Position numbers and translations under genes: made by a program
Shown here: piece by piece, positions 1 to 11,810 of the stretch
Layout of the letters: each line of letters begins with the position of its first letter
Numbering within the stretch: the first letter of the stretch is position 1
Assembly (NCBI GenBank): GCA_014529385.2
Contig: CM043944.1
Location: 92,787,476-92,851,475 of the forward strand
Length of the DNA: 64,000 nt
Reading direction: 5' to 3'
From: Adiantum capillus-veneris
Lineage: Eukaryota > Streptophyta > Polypodiopsida > Polypodiales > Pteridaceae
Notes under the pieces: generated by a model
What the model saw: only the letters and a program-made list of their open reading frames with translations
Databases searched by the model: none
What the model was told of the DNA's origin: nothing

Positions 1-440
1 CGACACCAAACGACCCTCCAGTTCAGTCTCTACAGTCTATGTAGAAGCGAATCGATAGTAGCGCTTTTTGCAATACAAAGCTCACCATTGTATGCTTTTT
101 TACCTCACACATTCCACACCAATTTAAATTTTGGTCTTTTAACCCTTCAAGCAAGAGGGTTTTTACACCCCGCAGTCCGATGCTCGTCGACTAGCAAGTG
201 ATCTTGAAAGCTGTCTTTCAACCTCAACAAATTGTGAATTTCTAGATTGGCAACATATTGGCAAGTTGTTACTCATAATTTACAAGCTATAATCCAAAAG
301 GCATTAAAATAAAAAGGGTATCTTAAAGCGACTTGTAGTTTTGAAAAGAGAAGGTGTGGCAACTGCGGCCGGTTCAAGAATATCTTGGGATGCTTCAATC
401 CGCTTGGCCATGGTAATTGTACCCAACAAAGTGGTGCTTC

Positions 441-1390
441 AATATGGCATCAAAAAGTTGATAGGTTTAATGGATCCAGCTTCCACACCTGGAAAATCAA
501 AGTGAAGGGATTTTTGATGTGAAAGAATCTTTGGAGCATGGTCAAGCCTCTATCAACTGATGAAGCTAGCACATCGACTGCAGCTACTAGAGTGTTATCT
601 ATCGAGCAACAACGCAAGGATGAGCAAGCATTGGGTATTATTCTAACATCTCTCGAAGATGATTTTATTCATTATTTGGATGACATGCAATCTGCCAATT
701 TTTCTTGGATACAGCTAGAGAAGGTTTTTGGTGCTAAAGCTAAATATTCAATGATGAGTCTAAAGATGGAGTCGTACTCTCTTGCTATGCGTGCTGATGA
801 AAACATTACATCTCTAGTTAACCGACTGAAGATTATTAAAACTCAACTTATTTATGTCAAAGTCCCAGTGCCAGAAGAAGATCTCATAGCTGTTTTGTTA
901 AAAAGTTTGCATGATAAATTTCATAAGGTTGTTACTGTTTTAAAGGAGAAAGATCCTCTACCCTCCTTTGATGGTATCATCAATTCATTGCAGGAAGAAG
1001 AAAGAAGGGTATCCCGTACCAATTCTCCCATTATTCCTAGTGCATATACTGTCTCCCATGCAGTATCCCCCATTAGTTCTTTTGATACTTCTAGTGCCTA
1101 TGCAGTCACTAATTGTTCTTCTACCTCAGCTTCATCTCGACCATCCATTGATACCAAATTTTGTTTGTGGATGCAACAATCACCAGATAAAGGATTGTTT
1201 CAAGAATAATCCTTGTGTTCACTGTGGTAAAACAAATCATCCTTCAAATAGATGCTTTCAAAAGGGTAAAAATCAAATTCATGTGATTGAGGGAGACACC
1301 AAATCTCCAATATTCTTTGTTGGAAATGATGCTTTTTATATCATCTCCTTTCATGTTTTTCCTAGTCAACATAAATTGTGCGGGCTATAG
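441..1390 (+). pseudogene. Ty1/copia gag remnant
   Basis: This is a capsid gene remnant of a copia LTR retrotransposon. Translation from about 441 gives a gag N-terminus with the FNGSSFHTWK motif, then an in-frame TGA near 519. An open stretch from 538 to 1209 has the helical gag core (residues 26-155) and a Ser-rich linker. A frame change then leads to a zinc knuckle of type CX2CX4HX4C (CVHCGKTNHPSNRC, about 1214-1255). An IDTGT string near 1388 could be a protease remnant. No integrase or RT follows before the downstream LTR, so the element is internally deleted. Family assignment rests on gag layout and knuckle spacing. Confidence 0.8.
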
Positions 1391-1677
1391 ACACTGGCAC
1401 ACATGAGTGGAAAGACCTCCCAAAATCTTAGTTTTTTATTCAAGTCCTATTTTGTTTTGTTTCTCATGAGGTTATTGGATACACCTTAAACCCATGGTTT
1501 TGGTAGCTAATTTTTCAACCTACACCCTATCTGTTTAAGGGGGGGTTTACTCAGCACCAGATTATGGATACACCAAAATCCTTGGTTGTGAGAGAACCTA
1601 AAACTCACAGTTGACAAGTACACCAAAAACTCGAGGTGTCACAAGTGGTCTGTCTAGTTCGGGCTTGAGGGGAGGAT

Positions 1678-1990
1678 TGTTGGGTATTCAAGCCCTGGAC
1701 CGATTGCTTTGTCAAAGCCCATGGGAAATTTCATTCAAGTACCATGCATTACAACCTCAGTTTTAATGAAGTTTTTTTGCATGGCTATAAGGCTTATATG
1801 TAACAAGGATTCTAAATTAAAAAAAACATAGCGTATTTTTGGCTTGTTGTGTCGACTATCTCTCTCTCCCTCTCTTGTTCTGCATGTTTTCTCTCGTCAT
1901 GGCTGACAACCATCACCCTCCATAGCCCTCAAGCTTATCAAATTTGTCTCTCTTGCTCTATAGGTTCCTTGGGAGCTTAGGTGACCTTCT
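1678..1990 (+). mobile_element. copia 3' LTR, end approximate
   Basis: A purine-rich tract (cttgaggggaggat) runs directly into TGTTGGGTATTCAAG at 1678. This is the usual PPT-to-LTR junction of plant copia elements, and it lies just downstream of the gag remnant on the same strand. A TATA-like string (ggctataaggcttatatg) sits about 100 bp in. I could not fix the 3' end because no second LTR is visible in the window. Confidence 0.5.
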
Positions 1991-2282
1991 TTCTTGGCAT
2001 AGGGAGGAGCTATGGTAGCTATTATATTTTTTCAAAATCATTTTTAAAAAATATTAAGATAGTAATATTTAAAATGAACTCTTTAAGTTATAGTTGTTTT
2101 CCTTTTCCACTTTGTCATTCTTTATTTTCAACTATACTGTCACACCCTCTACAACGTCGTCCTCCTCAAACTCAACATCTAGTGATTACAGGTACACCAT
2201 AGCTATTTTTATTATTTTTCTGGTTGTAGAGTCTTCTAGTTTGTCTTTTTTTTGCGTGCAAGGAGTTTTGAAATTGTTTTCC

Positions 2283-2360
2283 ATTAGAGCTTAATCAGAT
2301 TTCAATTAGAGTTTAATCAGATTTCAATTAGAGTTTAATCAGATTTTAGTTAGAGTTTTT
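2283..2360 (+). repeat. 22-bp tandem repeat, about 3.5 copies
   Basis: Units starting at 2283, 2305 and 2327 share the form attagagYttaatcagattt with one or two changes, followed by a partial fourth copy. Confidence 0.9.
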
Positions 2361-2764
2361 AGTTTTTTTCTCTTTTTTGTGTATAGAGTGAGGAGGACCT
2401 GAATCTAAATGTAGCTTAAAAATAAATTAATTAAGTTGCGATCAAAATGTAATTAGAAAATAACTAGAATGTAATTACCTGTGAACTTGAGTGCTGGTTG
2501 AGAATGGACGAGCGATGGAGAGAAAGGAGGCTCAACGAAGCACAGCAGAGGGATTTGTGGAAGTAGAAGAGAGAAGTAGATGACAGCATGGTGACAATGA
2601 CGGACGGTTTGTAGCAACAACAACGGAGACGGTGACGGCCGCAAACCTGAAACCGACAGATCTGTGCATCGACGATGGCGATGGGTGGCGACGGCAATGC
2701 AGCGATATAGTAGGAAGAGAGAGAGGGAGGCCACGGCAACAATGGAGATGGAATTGTGTGTGCA

Positions 2765-2823
<59 letters not shown>

Positions 2824-3424
2824 CAGATCTTTGTGTGTGTAGCAGGTTCTGTGCAAGAAAACGATAGAGAAGAAAAACGCCCAAAAGTTGTTTTTCAGAG
2901 AGAGAGTGAGAGAGATAAGGTTAGGTTTGGTCATTTCAAATTTCAAACTTTGAAATTAGTTCCTGTTCAAACGCTTAGGCTTGGCATTGGTCTAGTATAA
3001 TTAAAATTACTAGAGATCTAGGCACTTGCTTGAAGTAAGAGTCTAGGTTTTCAAAATGTTGGCAGGAGGCTTTTCAAGTGTCCTTATCTCCACGATACGA
3101 GTGGGACGACACCCATGAAGCAAATTTGGAACCCGGGACCAAAATCTGCATAGTAAAAAATGCACTGAAAATAGCCAAAATTCATAAATTTTGGCTCCAA
3201 AAACGGGTATTTTTTTGCTTGTTATATCAATCAACGGGCTTGAAAACCCATTATAGCAAAGTTAAGGGTGGCCCAAAAAAAGTATTTCTTTCAAAAAATA
3301 ATAATTAAATAAGTTAAAATAATTAATTAAGTTTCTTTTTGCAATTTTGTCTATTGGGATTTTGTTTAGATTTAAACCGCACATACAACCAAAAAAAAAT
3401 TTGCACATGCAACACAAACAAATT
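2361..3424. other. No gene recognised
   Basis: AT-rich sequence with a GA microsatellite. The open frames across the microsatellite are low-complexity translations (Leu-Ser or Arg-Glu repeats) and I do not accept them as genes. Confidence 0.6.
2769..2819. repeat. GA microsatellite
   Basis: About 25 GA units without interruption. Confidence 0.98.
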
Positions 3425-4790
3425 GCCCTAAGAGCCTGACAAACAACTGTAGCTAGCATCCTATGGCCCCAAGGCCATAAGATGTACATATACCCACCAC
3501 AAAACACTTGTAACTAGCACCCTATGGCCCCAAGGCCATAGGATGTACATATACCCGCCACTAAACATCTATAGCTAGCACCCTATGGCCATAGAACGTA
3601 CATATACCTGCCACAAAACACTTGTAACTAGCACCCACCCTATGGCCCCAAGGCCATAGGATGTACATATACCCGCCACAAAATACCTATTGCCAGTACT
3701 CTATGGCCCCAAGGCTGTCGGATGCCACAAAACAATTGTAACAAGAACCCTATGGTCCCAAGTCCATAGGATGTACATATACCCACCACAAAAAACTTGT
3801 AGCAAGCACCCTATGGCCCCAAAGCCATAGTATGTACACATACCCGCCACAAAACACCTATAGTGAGCACCCTATAGCCCCAAGGCCATAGGATGTATAC
3901 ATACCCGCCACAAATCACCTGTAGCGAGCACCTTATGGCCCTAAGTCCATAGGATGTACATATATCCTCCACAAAACACCTGTATCAATCACCCTATGGC
4001 CCCAAGGCCATAGGATATACATATACCCACCACAAAACACCTATAGCAAGCACCCTATGGCTCGAAGGCCATAGGATGTACATATACCTACCACAAAACA
4101 CCTGTAGCTAGCACCCTATGGTTCCAAGGCCATAGGATGTACATATACTTGCCACAAAACACCTGTAGAAAGCACCATATGACCCCATGGCCATAGGATG
4201 TACACATACTCATTACAAATATCTACATATGACATCCTATCGCCATAGGTTGTATGCATACTCATCACAAAACATCCACATCTAGTACCCTAAGGCCATA
4301 ATTCCATAGGATATACACATATTAATCATCATGAAACACCAATATATAGCATCTTATGGCCCTGGGTCCATAGGATGTATACAAATTTATCACAAAATAA
4401 CTACATACCATCATGTGGCCCTGAGGCCATAGGATGTATCATGAAACACCTACATATAGTACCCTGTGTCCTTAGGACCATAGGATGTATCATGGAACAC
4501 CTAAATATAGTATGTACGGCCCCAAGGCCATAGGGTGTATATATACTCATCATGAAAACTATACATGTGTAATCACCGTGAGGTGACCTTGAAGAGTCTA
4601 TATGTACTCTACATGAAACACCTAAAAAATTTAACCTGTGGCCCTTATACCATAAGATGTTCCTTTGTGATGCTTCTTGGTCTTAAAGGTATCCTTCCAT
4701 GCACCAACATAGACCTCTTTGGCTATGTTGGGCTCTTCTCACAACTAGATGTAGAACCCTTTGCCCCGAGGGCCATAGAATGCACACAAG
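3425..4790 (+). repeat. 61-bp minisatellite with a hairpin in each unit
   Basis: About 19 clear units of near 61 bp run from roughly 3425 to 4557, with two degraded units to about 4790. Each unit contains CTATGGCC-CCAA-GGCCATAG, an inverted repeat with 8-bp arms, then a conserved block (gatgtacatatacccgcc) and cacaaaacacctgtagc. Units in the right half are more diverged and shorter, as expected at an array edge. Confidence 0.92.
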
Positions 4791-4979
4791 TTTCTTCTTC
4801 ATTAGTGACATAAACAACATTAAATTACATGTAAATTTCTAGATACTTGTGCCTGTTTGTTTGTGTGAACCTTCTTGCAGATAGGGTTTTCAAAAATGGT
4901 GATAGAGTGTGCATGTTTGTAGACACACAAAATGCTGTAGAGTGTATGTGAAGTAGACCCACATGTATATTGTTTTGGC

Positions 4980-5510
4980 ATGCTTATTGGGAAAGGCAAT
5001 GTATCAATGTCAGTTGATTTGTGTTTTGAAGAAAAATCACTCATTCCATTTCCAACAATGGATGCATTGACAATGGGAGATGCTTTTCACAATATTGTGA
5101 AATGGAGTATAAGGTTGTTGCAACATATGAATGAGATGCAATACCAAGGGGTTCCTATGCATGATGCTAACAAACCAATGGGAGCATTGAAGGCACAAAA
5201 TGATGGGAAGATCTACAGGGAGGTTTGGAAGGATAAGAAGGTTCAATTGTGGGATGAAATAAAAACACATGTAGTAGCCAAAGGGGTTGTCATGTATGTC
5301 TGTCCATTTGACTCTATAAACTTTGGTGAGCGAGGTGAAGATAACATCGGTATTGATATTGAAACATCATATGCTTGTGAGGCTACTATTTCTGTTGAAT
5401 CTGATGTATGTATCATCAATCTAGTATGTTGGCCTATCAACAAAGTGACAACTATGGATGGAAAAGAATTGTTGCGGTATGAGGATTTGCATGCTATGGA
5501 TGAGTTGTAG
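4980..5510 (+). pseudogene. Transposon-associated ORF (DUF8039-like)
   Basis: A 176-codon open frame. Residues 5-45 (GKGNVSMSVDLCFEEKS, then LTMGDAFHNIVKWSIRLL) resemble the 'gxgxVxVsVD...PfP...TvGdAvgxfVxWp' block found in proteins of plant CACTA-type transposons (DUF8039). The frame ends at 5508-5510 and is followed by a DUF7869-like segment on the same strand, so the two may once have been one transposon protein. The similarity is from memory of the family pattern. It may also be unrelated. Confidence 0.45.
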
Positions 5511-5938
5511 GATACATGCATTGAATGAGTTTGTTTGGTAGAGCCTATTTCAAAAAAGAGAAAGTATTGATTTATAAACAAGAAGCCAAATATATCTGTG
5601 AAACCTTCTAAGAAATCCAATCAAGCATTTTTACCATCTTTCCATCTCGTTTCAACGATAGATTGTTCCTCCAAAAGGTGTTGTCAATATGACAATCGAC
5701 ATAAGGTCATGTCTATGGGCAATGAATTTTGGGGATAGAGTTTGAAAAATAGAACCAACTATGTGTATGATACAATGTTGACTACTTGGCATGAGAAAAA
5801 AACTACAAAGAGCTGCTATATATTTTCTTTTAATGGAAATGAGGTTTGCAATAGAGCTTAGTATAAAATTCATGGCATTCCAAAAATTTCTTTTTATCGT
5901 TACAGTGTGAACAATTTGAGAATGGGGTTTAACACTCG

Positions 5939-7096
5939 GTGTATGGTAATGATGGTGTCATAAGAAAAGAAAGGGACCATACAGAAATGGGAAGGGCATT
6001 GATATGCTCTTTTGTTGAGGAAAACTCAGAGAGAATGCCACATAAGAGTAGAACTATGAAGGATGGTACTAGGGAAACCTTGCTTGCAATACTGAACACG
6101 TACAAGCAAATAGACAATTTACATGATGTCAATAAAACTCTTGAGGATATGAGTGTCAAGGCAATGTCTAGCACTACATTCAATAGGGTTTTGAATACAG
6201 AGTTTGCTAATGTGGCCTTATCAATTAGAAGTGAGTTTTCCAGATGTGTTGTGTGTAGTCGGATAAAGTCTCAACTAGAGTCAACAAAGGATGATGAGCT
6301 GATTGCACATTTGAAGGATGAATGTAGAATTCACATGATGCAAAAACAAAGTTGTAGGAATGTATACTACACATGGCGTAAGTTCTTGCAATTGCAAAAG
6401 GATAAGTATTTCTGCATTATACATGATAAAATGGACCTAAAAAAGACAACAATACCTAGATTGAGCATGAACTCAAAAGATTATGCCAATGCATATCAAC
6501 TATAGGTATCATTGACACGTATGATAACACATGGACATGGTCATGGGATGTATGGTCATTTCTCGCTTAATGGTCTATGGCCTTCAAATCCCAATGCTAC
6601 AATTGGTTCCCTCGCATTATGCTTACAGAATTTGGAAAGAATAGATAATCATGGGCTAGGAGATTTATGTCATGATGGTATGCCACACAAAAATGTAACA
6701 TTATTCACAATGCATTGAACTTAAGGATGGGTCTATACCACCAAAACATGATGAAGAAAGATCATGAGAGGGGTGCATCAACAATAACTCCACCGTTGTC
6801 CATTGAAGGATGTAATGAAGAGATTGATAACTTGCAATCATCCTCCTCTCAATGTGTTGTGGGTACCATGTCCACTCGTGTTTTGAAGATTGCCTGAGAA
6901 TCTTTTGCTATAGCTAGATAATTGTGCAGGAGAGAATAAGAACCGATATTTATTTGCATACTTATCCTTGTTAGTTGCAAAAGGTGTTTTCAACACCGTG
7001 GATTTGGGCTTCTTAATGGTGGGTCTTACACATGAGGACATAGATGCAATGTTTAGCAAGTTCTCAGAGAGATTATGAATAGGAATGACATTCACT
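5939..7096 (+). pseudogene. DUF7869-like transposase remnant
   Basis: The first segment (5939-6505) has a Cys/His-rich region, SEFSRCVVCSRIKSQLEST, then YYTWRKFLQLQKDKYFCIIH and DKMDLKKTTIPRL. These match the layout of a widespread family of uncharacterised transposase-like proteins (DUF7869) in plants, fungi and animals. After an in-frame TAG, GHGHGMYGHFSLNGLWPS continues at 6533. At 6914 comes LDNCAGENKNRYLFAYLSLL, then MVGLTHEDIDAMFSKFSERL before a TGA. Asp in LDN and the HED motif look like RNase H-fold acidic residues, which is inference. At least one nonsense codon and two frame changes make it a pseudogene. Confidence 0.6.
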
Positions 7097-7699
7097 TTTC
7101 CAAATTTGATGGAACATTTTCAAAAATGTGAAAGCTTAGCTCAAGCACCATTTTTTATGACACAAGTTCCTAACTTCAAATCCTTTGAAGGGTACATGTA
7201 AGATGGACAAGATGCTGGACACTCTAAGCCACTTCAATTTTGTTTCTTTATGCAAGATGAAAAATCCTAGTAATGAAGTATAAAACTCACCCCAAATCAC
7301 CTGATTGGATGTCAAGGGAGTCAAAATTGTGTTGTGGAAAAAAGATGATCAAGGAAACCAGAATTTTCAGTGGTCTGTCTAGATGTGGTTCCTATAGCAG
7401 ACTATGTGAGGGATAGCCCGCTTATATTCAAGGGATTCTGACATATCTTGAATTTTGGAAAAGATGGACTCTACTCAAGGGACAGGACCATGATTCTACA
7501 AAATATGTGGAGCCAATTATTATTTATTGGCAAAACATAATTAGTGAGCTTGAACAACCAACCAATAAACAAGCTAGTAAAGTATCAGCCAAAGACTATA
7601 GGGAGTCATTGAATGCAACAGATAGAGGAAGACACATATGAGTTTCAAGGATAGAAAGAATTAAATGATCAGGGTCCTCAAAGTGAAAGGCCACAGGAA

Positions 7700-8040
7700 G
7701 CTTTTAGGCCTCAAATTGATGTAAGCAAAGAGGATTTTGTTCTTGTGAGACCTGCAAATCTAGAATATCCAATATGGCTAGGAGTTGCAGAGTTAGATGT
7801 TAATGTAGACATCTCATCTCCTAACTCAAGAAAGTTTTTATTCAATATTGGGCACCAAAACATCGAAAAAAATCCCACAGTCTAAGAATAATATGAGGAT
7901 TGTTGGAAAAAAAAATTGGTGCTGCAATCTTGCTGACCCAAAGCATTGGGAGTGTGTTGATGCAGTTGTGTGGTCATGGTGGAAGCCTTGCAGAAGCAAT
8001 CGAAATCCCATCCAATGTTGTGGAGAAAGCACAAGCTAGC
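7700..8040 (+). pseudogene. C-terminal tail of the DUF7869-like protein
   Basis: A frame reading EDFVLVRPANLEYPIWLGVA near 7727-7790 resembles the 'FVxVRP...PFWxGxVxxV' block, usually followed by WW, that ends many DUF7869 proteins. A later frame has VVWSWWKP near 7965. The stretch between about 7100 and 7700 is too decayed to read through. Confidence 0.4.
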
Positions 8041-10249
8041 TAAATAGGAGAAATTGAATAGCATTTCATTTTCATATATTGTTTTTCTTGTTATTCGTGT
8101 CTATCTATGATTTTATAAAGTATTAATTAATACCAACATGAAAATAAATTTTGGGATGGGACAAAAAAAAGTGTTTCTCAACACCACCTTTTTCTTGAGA
8201 ATCCCAATGTAACACAAGTCCCTCAACAAAAAACTTATCTATAACATTCCCAAAATAATTAAAATTTTCCCAAATCAATCAAATGGGAAATAGGAATCCA
8301 TAGGCAGTGAAATCAGTCCCAAAGTTGTGGGATTTTCCCATTTCATCTAAAAGAGTGTTGCATGCAATTGAGTCTTACAATGCAAGCAAGACTCATTATG
8401 TATGGAGAGTTGTCCAAGCTTATCCTTCTAGTCTCTTATTTGTATAAATGTCACTAGATTATTAGAATGATAACATTTTATGCTTTATCCCTTTGTGCTC
8501 ACAAAATTTGGGGTTTACTACAGAGTCAACTTGTTTTGAGGGGAGAGATGCAAGCACCCATGTGCAAACATGGAAAACACTCTATTCTTGGTTTGTGAGG
8601 AACCTTACAATCCCTCCATTGCAATACCAAGTAGCCACATCCCCTATTCCATCTCCATTGCAATACCAATTAGCCGTATCCCCTTATTCCACCAACATTG
8701 TAGTACCCTCAATGCCACAATAGTAAAGGCATAGATAGTGAGTGGCTACCACAAGAGTACCTTAAAGGTGCTTCAGTTTTCAATGTGGAGGATGAGAAAA
8801 ACTTGCGAACATATCATTTCCTTGTATAACTATCCTTACCTTGCTATATCAAAAAAGTACCACATGCCTCTCAAGAATGCCTTGTTATTCCTAATGTCCC
8901 CCAACCTCTTTAATTGAAGATTTCACATTATGATAATTTGTGACACTATAATTAATTTCTTATCTCTAAGCCCATCTTGTCGTTATTGTGAAGATCAATT
9001 CTATGTTTGACACTTTATCTGGTTTGTAACAAAGCATGTACATCATTGATGTAGATCTTCTCAAATACAAAATACTTCCTTGCGTCAACTTTCAACAATA
9101 GAATTTTGGTAGCCAATTAGAGACATTAAAATCATCAGCACTATCTCGGATACTTTTACTTAATACTATAGTATCTTCACTAAACTCATTAGTGCTCAAT
9201 AGTTGGGTGTAGCAAACTATACGAATATGGTAGGAGATGGAACATGGTTCCTTTTCTATCACATGTTTACCTTAGATCCCATCTCTTGACTACTCTCGTT
9301 GAGGGAATCCAAGAGGGAATGGCGACAACTATCTAGGCCCTCCTTGGCGGGGGAGTTTGGGGTAGTGACCTCGAAGGCTAGAAATAGATGCATTTTGGGA
9401 TATGGTTTTGTATGTAGTTTTAGTCAAATTGATTGATATTCACCATATGATTGGGAGTGTCTTGATACTCACTTTTGTATGAAAGGATTGACTTACATTA
9501 TGTCTATAGTAAAAAATAAGCACTCTACTTTAGCAAGATTTCTCCATGAACATAGCTTTCTTCTTTAGCACCGGACAATTCTTCTTTCACCACCATGGAT
9601 CAATTCAAGAACCATTCACCAACTTGTACAAGATACTATAGTAGAGCAATAAAAAGAAAATCTTCTTTCACACAATAAATTCATGATAGATATGGGAGCT
9701 AATTCCATGTCTTCAAAAGAAAAAGAGACCTAGGACCATGCTAGGGCCCTAGGGACCCTCAAAAGAGTATCCACAACGGCATGCACAACTGCCAAACAGG
9801 GGGTCCTGATTGGCAGTTTTACGTGCCCTTGTGGTATTAGAACATTTTTTAGAGAGAAAAAAATGTGCATCCAATGAGAACACTTCAAACAGGACGTTCA
9901 AAAATTCCAAAAATGCAGAGCTACTCCTTTCTCATCCATCCTTCTCTATTATGGATGAACCTTGTAGGTATAGTACTAGTCGATGCTTCATGACTCTCAG
10001 CTCTAGCAATAGTATATATCCAACTCTGGGAGGTTAAGGTCGTCTATTTTCTCAATCCTAGTTTGCAACTCAATCAATGCTGCTAATAAATGGACAGAGA
10101 TATAGATAAGCAAGGGATCGTGGGTGCTTATGCATCCTTGTAGAAGGAAGAGACCTCATCGATCCAATATGTACAAGTCTTCCTAGAAGGGTAATGGATT
10201 TCAAAATTGAGGTTGGAAGAAATACTATCAAAGGGGTCCTTGTCCAACA
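8041..10249. other. No gene recognised
   Basis: AT-rich sequence with only short open frames. A short direct duplication (ccattgcaataccaa, near 8617 and 8656) gives a repetitive 76-codon ORF that I do not accept as a gene. Confidence 0.5.
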
Positions 10250-10276
10250 TGTCTGGACTCATGGTGATATTATGCA

Positions 10277-10343
<67 letters not shown>

Positions 10344-11265
10344 GGATATAGGCGTCCCTCTCTTTTTGGTGGATATAGGTGTAGGCACACCAAATCCTGT
10401 AAATAGGCGTAGGCACACCAAACCCTATAAAAACTCACTTGGTTTTTTGAAGAAAGCCGTGTAATTCAACCTATGATGATTTGTAATTGTGATGTCATTT
10501 GACAATACCCTCTCAACTTCTCTGATTCTACACCCTTGTAACTGGCTGGATGGCCATGGGAAAGCTCCCTTAACCTTTAAGTCAAAACCCTTAGTTTGGA
10601 CAAAAGAGGGATCATTATCTTGGACCATTTGAAAAAGTTCACTGTGAGCTTCTTGCTGGTACAAATTGTAATCTTCTTTTCTCTTGGACTGGTAATCAGA
10701 ATTCATTTCTGAATAGCACATTGTGCTCCATGTCTCTTGCTCTACAATCTAAGTGTAATCATTTTCAATTTTGTTGTGGTTCGCGACGCTTTGGTTGTGA
10801 GCTAAATGCATTGATTTGGAGGTTAAAATGGTTGTTTTTTGATGTTTTGACTATGGATAAGTGTTTCTATGCTTAAGGAGGACCTTTCCGAGTACTTTTG
10901 TTTCAGTTTTTTGCACATTTTTTGTGATGGATCGTGATTTATGTACCTTCCCAGATGATGAAAGAACTTAGTAGGATTGTGCCCTTAGGTGTTGTGATAC
11001 CTCTCCTTATGTTTTGTTGCATTCCAAATTTGTTTGGATTCCAAAAGGGCGTGATGACCTAGAGTGGTGAGATTGGATGCATACTTATTGTTTGACTAGG
11101 AAGTGGTTGATTTTCTTTTGTTGTAGAATGATGAGTCACTTTGATAAGATCGACACTCTTATTAAGTCTCCATGCCCCATCCCGAGTCGCTTCCTTGCAT
11201 ATTGACATTATGTTAGTACAAAAGAGCTATGCTGCAGACGTCCGTCGCGTAGCAACCCGCTAACA
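10250..11265 (+). mobile_element. 5' LTR of gypsy element A
   Basis: The 3' end is fixed by ...ccgctaaCA at 11265, directly before a tRNA primer site. The start is inferred by alignment with the LTR at 34,044-34,979. TGTCTGGA...GGTGATATTATGCA at 10250 parallels TGTTTGGAGGTGATAACAAC at 34,044. Further shared blocks are GGTAATC...TGTGCTC...AAGTGTAA (10,690-10,760 against 34,395-34,465) and gagtcgcttcc...gctatgctg (11,191-11,235 against 34,897-34,950). A CT microsatellite inside accounts for most of the extra length. Divergence from the 34-kb LTR is high, so they are probably LTRs of two insertions of one family. Confidence 0.7.
10281..10340. repeat. CT microsatellite within the LTR
   Basis: Thirty CT units; the open frames across it are low-complexity artefacts. 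Directly after it, three short copies of a ggtggatatagg / gtaggcacaccaaa motif occur. Confidence 0.97.
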
Positions 11266-11266
11266 T

Positions 11267-11284
11267 TGGCGCCGATGCCGGGGA
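11267..11284 (+). other. Primer-binding site, tRNA-Asp type
   Basis: TGGCGCCGATGCCGGGGA starts one base after the LTR end. It differs at one base from TGGCGCCGTTGCCGGGGA, the complement of the plant tRNA-Asp 3' end. This is where reverse transcription of element A would prime, and it fixes the element on the plus strand. Confidence 0.8.
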
Positions 11285-11810
11285 ACCCGATCCTTAGGTG
11301 GTGAATGACTCAGTGTACAAACAAATCTCCCTTTGAAGATATTGACACCCATTTCTCTTACACATAGACAGTGAAGCAGCTAGGCATAGGTTTAGTGCTT
11401 GGTAGAGACTAGAGTCCGAGACTAGCCAGTGCTACTTCTTAAGAGTAAAGAAAGTTGTGAGTGAAGTACAAGATAGTATTTCGTTCTTTGATTTTCCCAT
11501 GCTTGGAAAGGACTGTTCCACCACACACTTCATTGTTATTTTTGTAATGTTAAGTTCATTTAGGTTTGCAGATTTATTTCAGTTTATAGGAGTAGGTTAG
11601 GAAACAAATTACACCATCATTTGGGGCCAAAAGGATCGAGGAAAAAACTGTCAAAAACCTTATTTTGGTGTTGAAGACCATAACTCAGAAAATTGAAGAA
11701 GTGATGATTAGAGCTTCAAAACTGAACCAAACACAGCAAAACCTTCAAAAAGGGGATAAAAATACTTGCTAAAAACAGATTGTGCAAAAAACTTCCAAGT
11801 TGCATCTCCA

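Noticed and set aside
2453-3000. Overlapping ORFs on both strands through the GA repeat
   Set aside because: Translation is Leu-Ser or Arg-Glu repeat; open only because a dinucleotide repeat has no stop codons.
3425-4790. CRISPR-like array
   Set aside because: Units are contiguous 61-bp tandem repeats without variable spacers, and the genome is eukaryotic.
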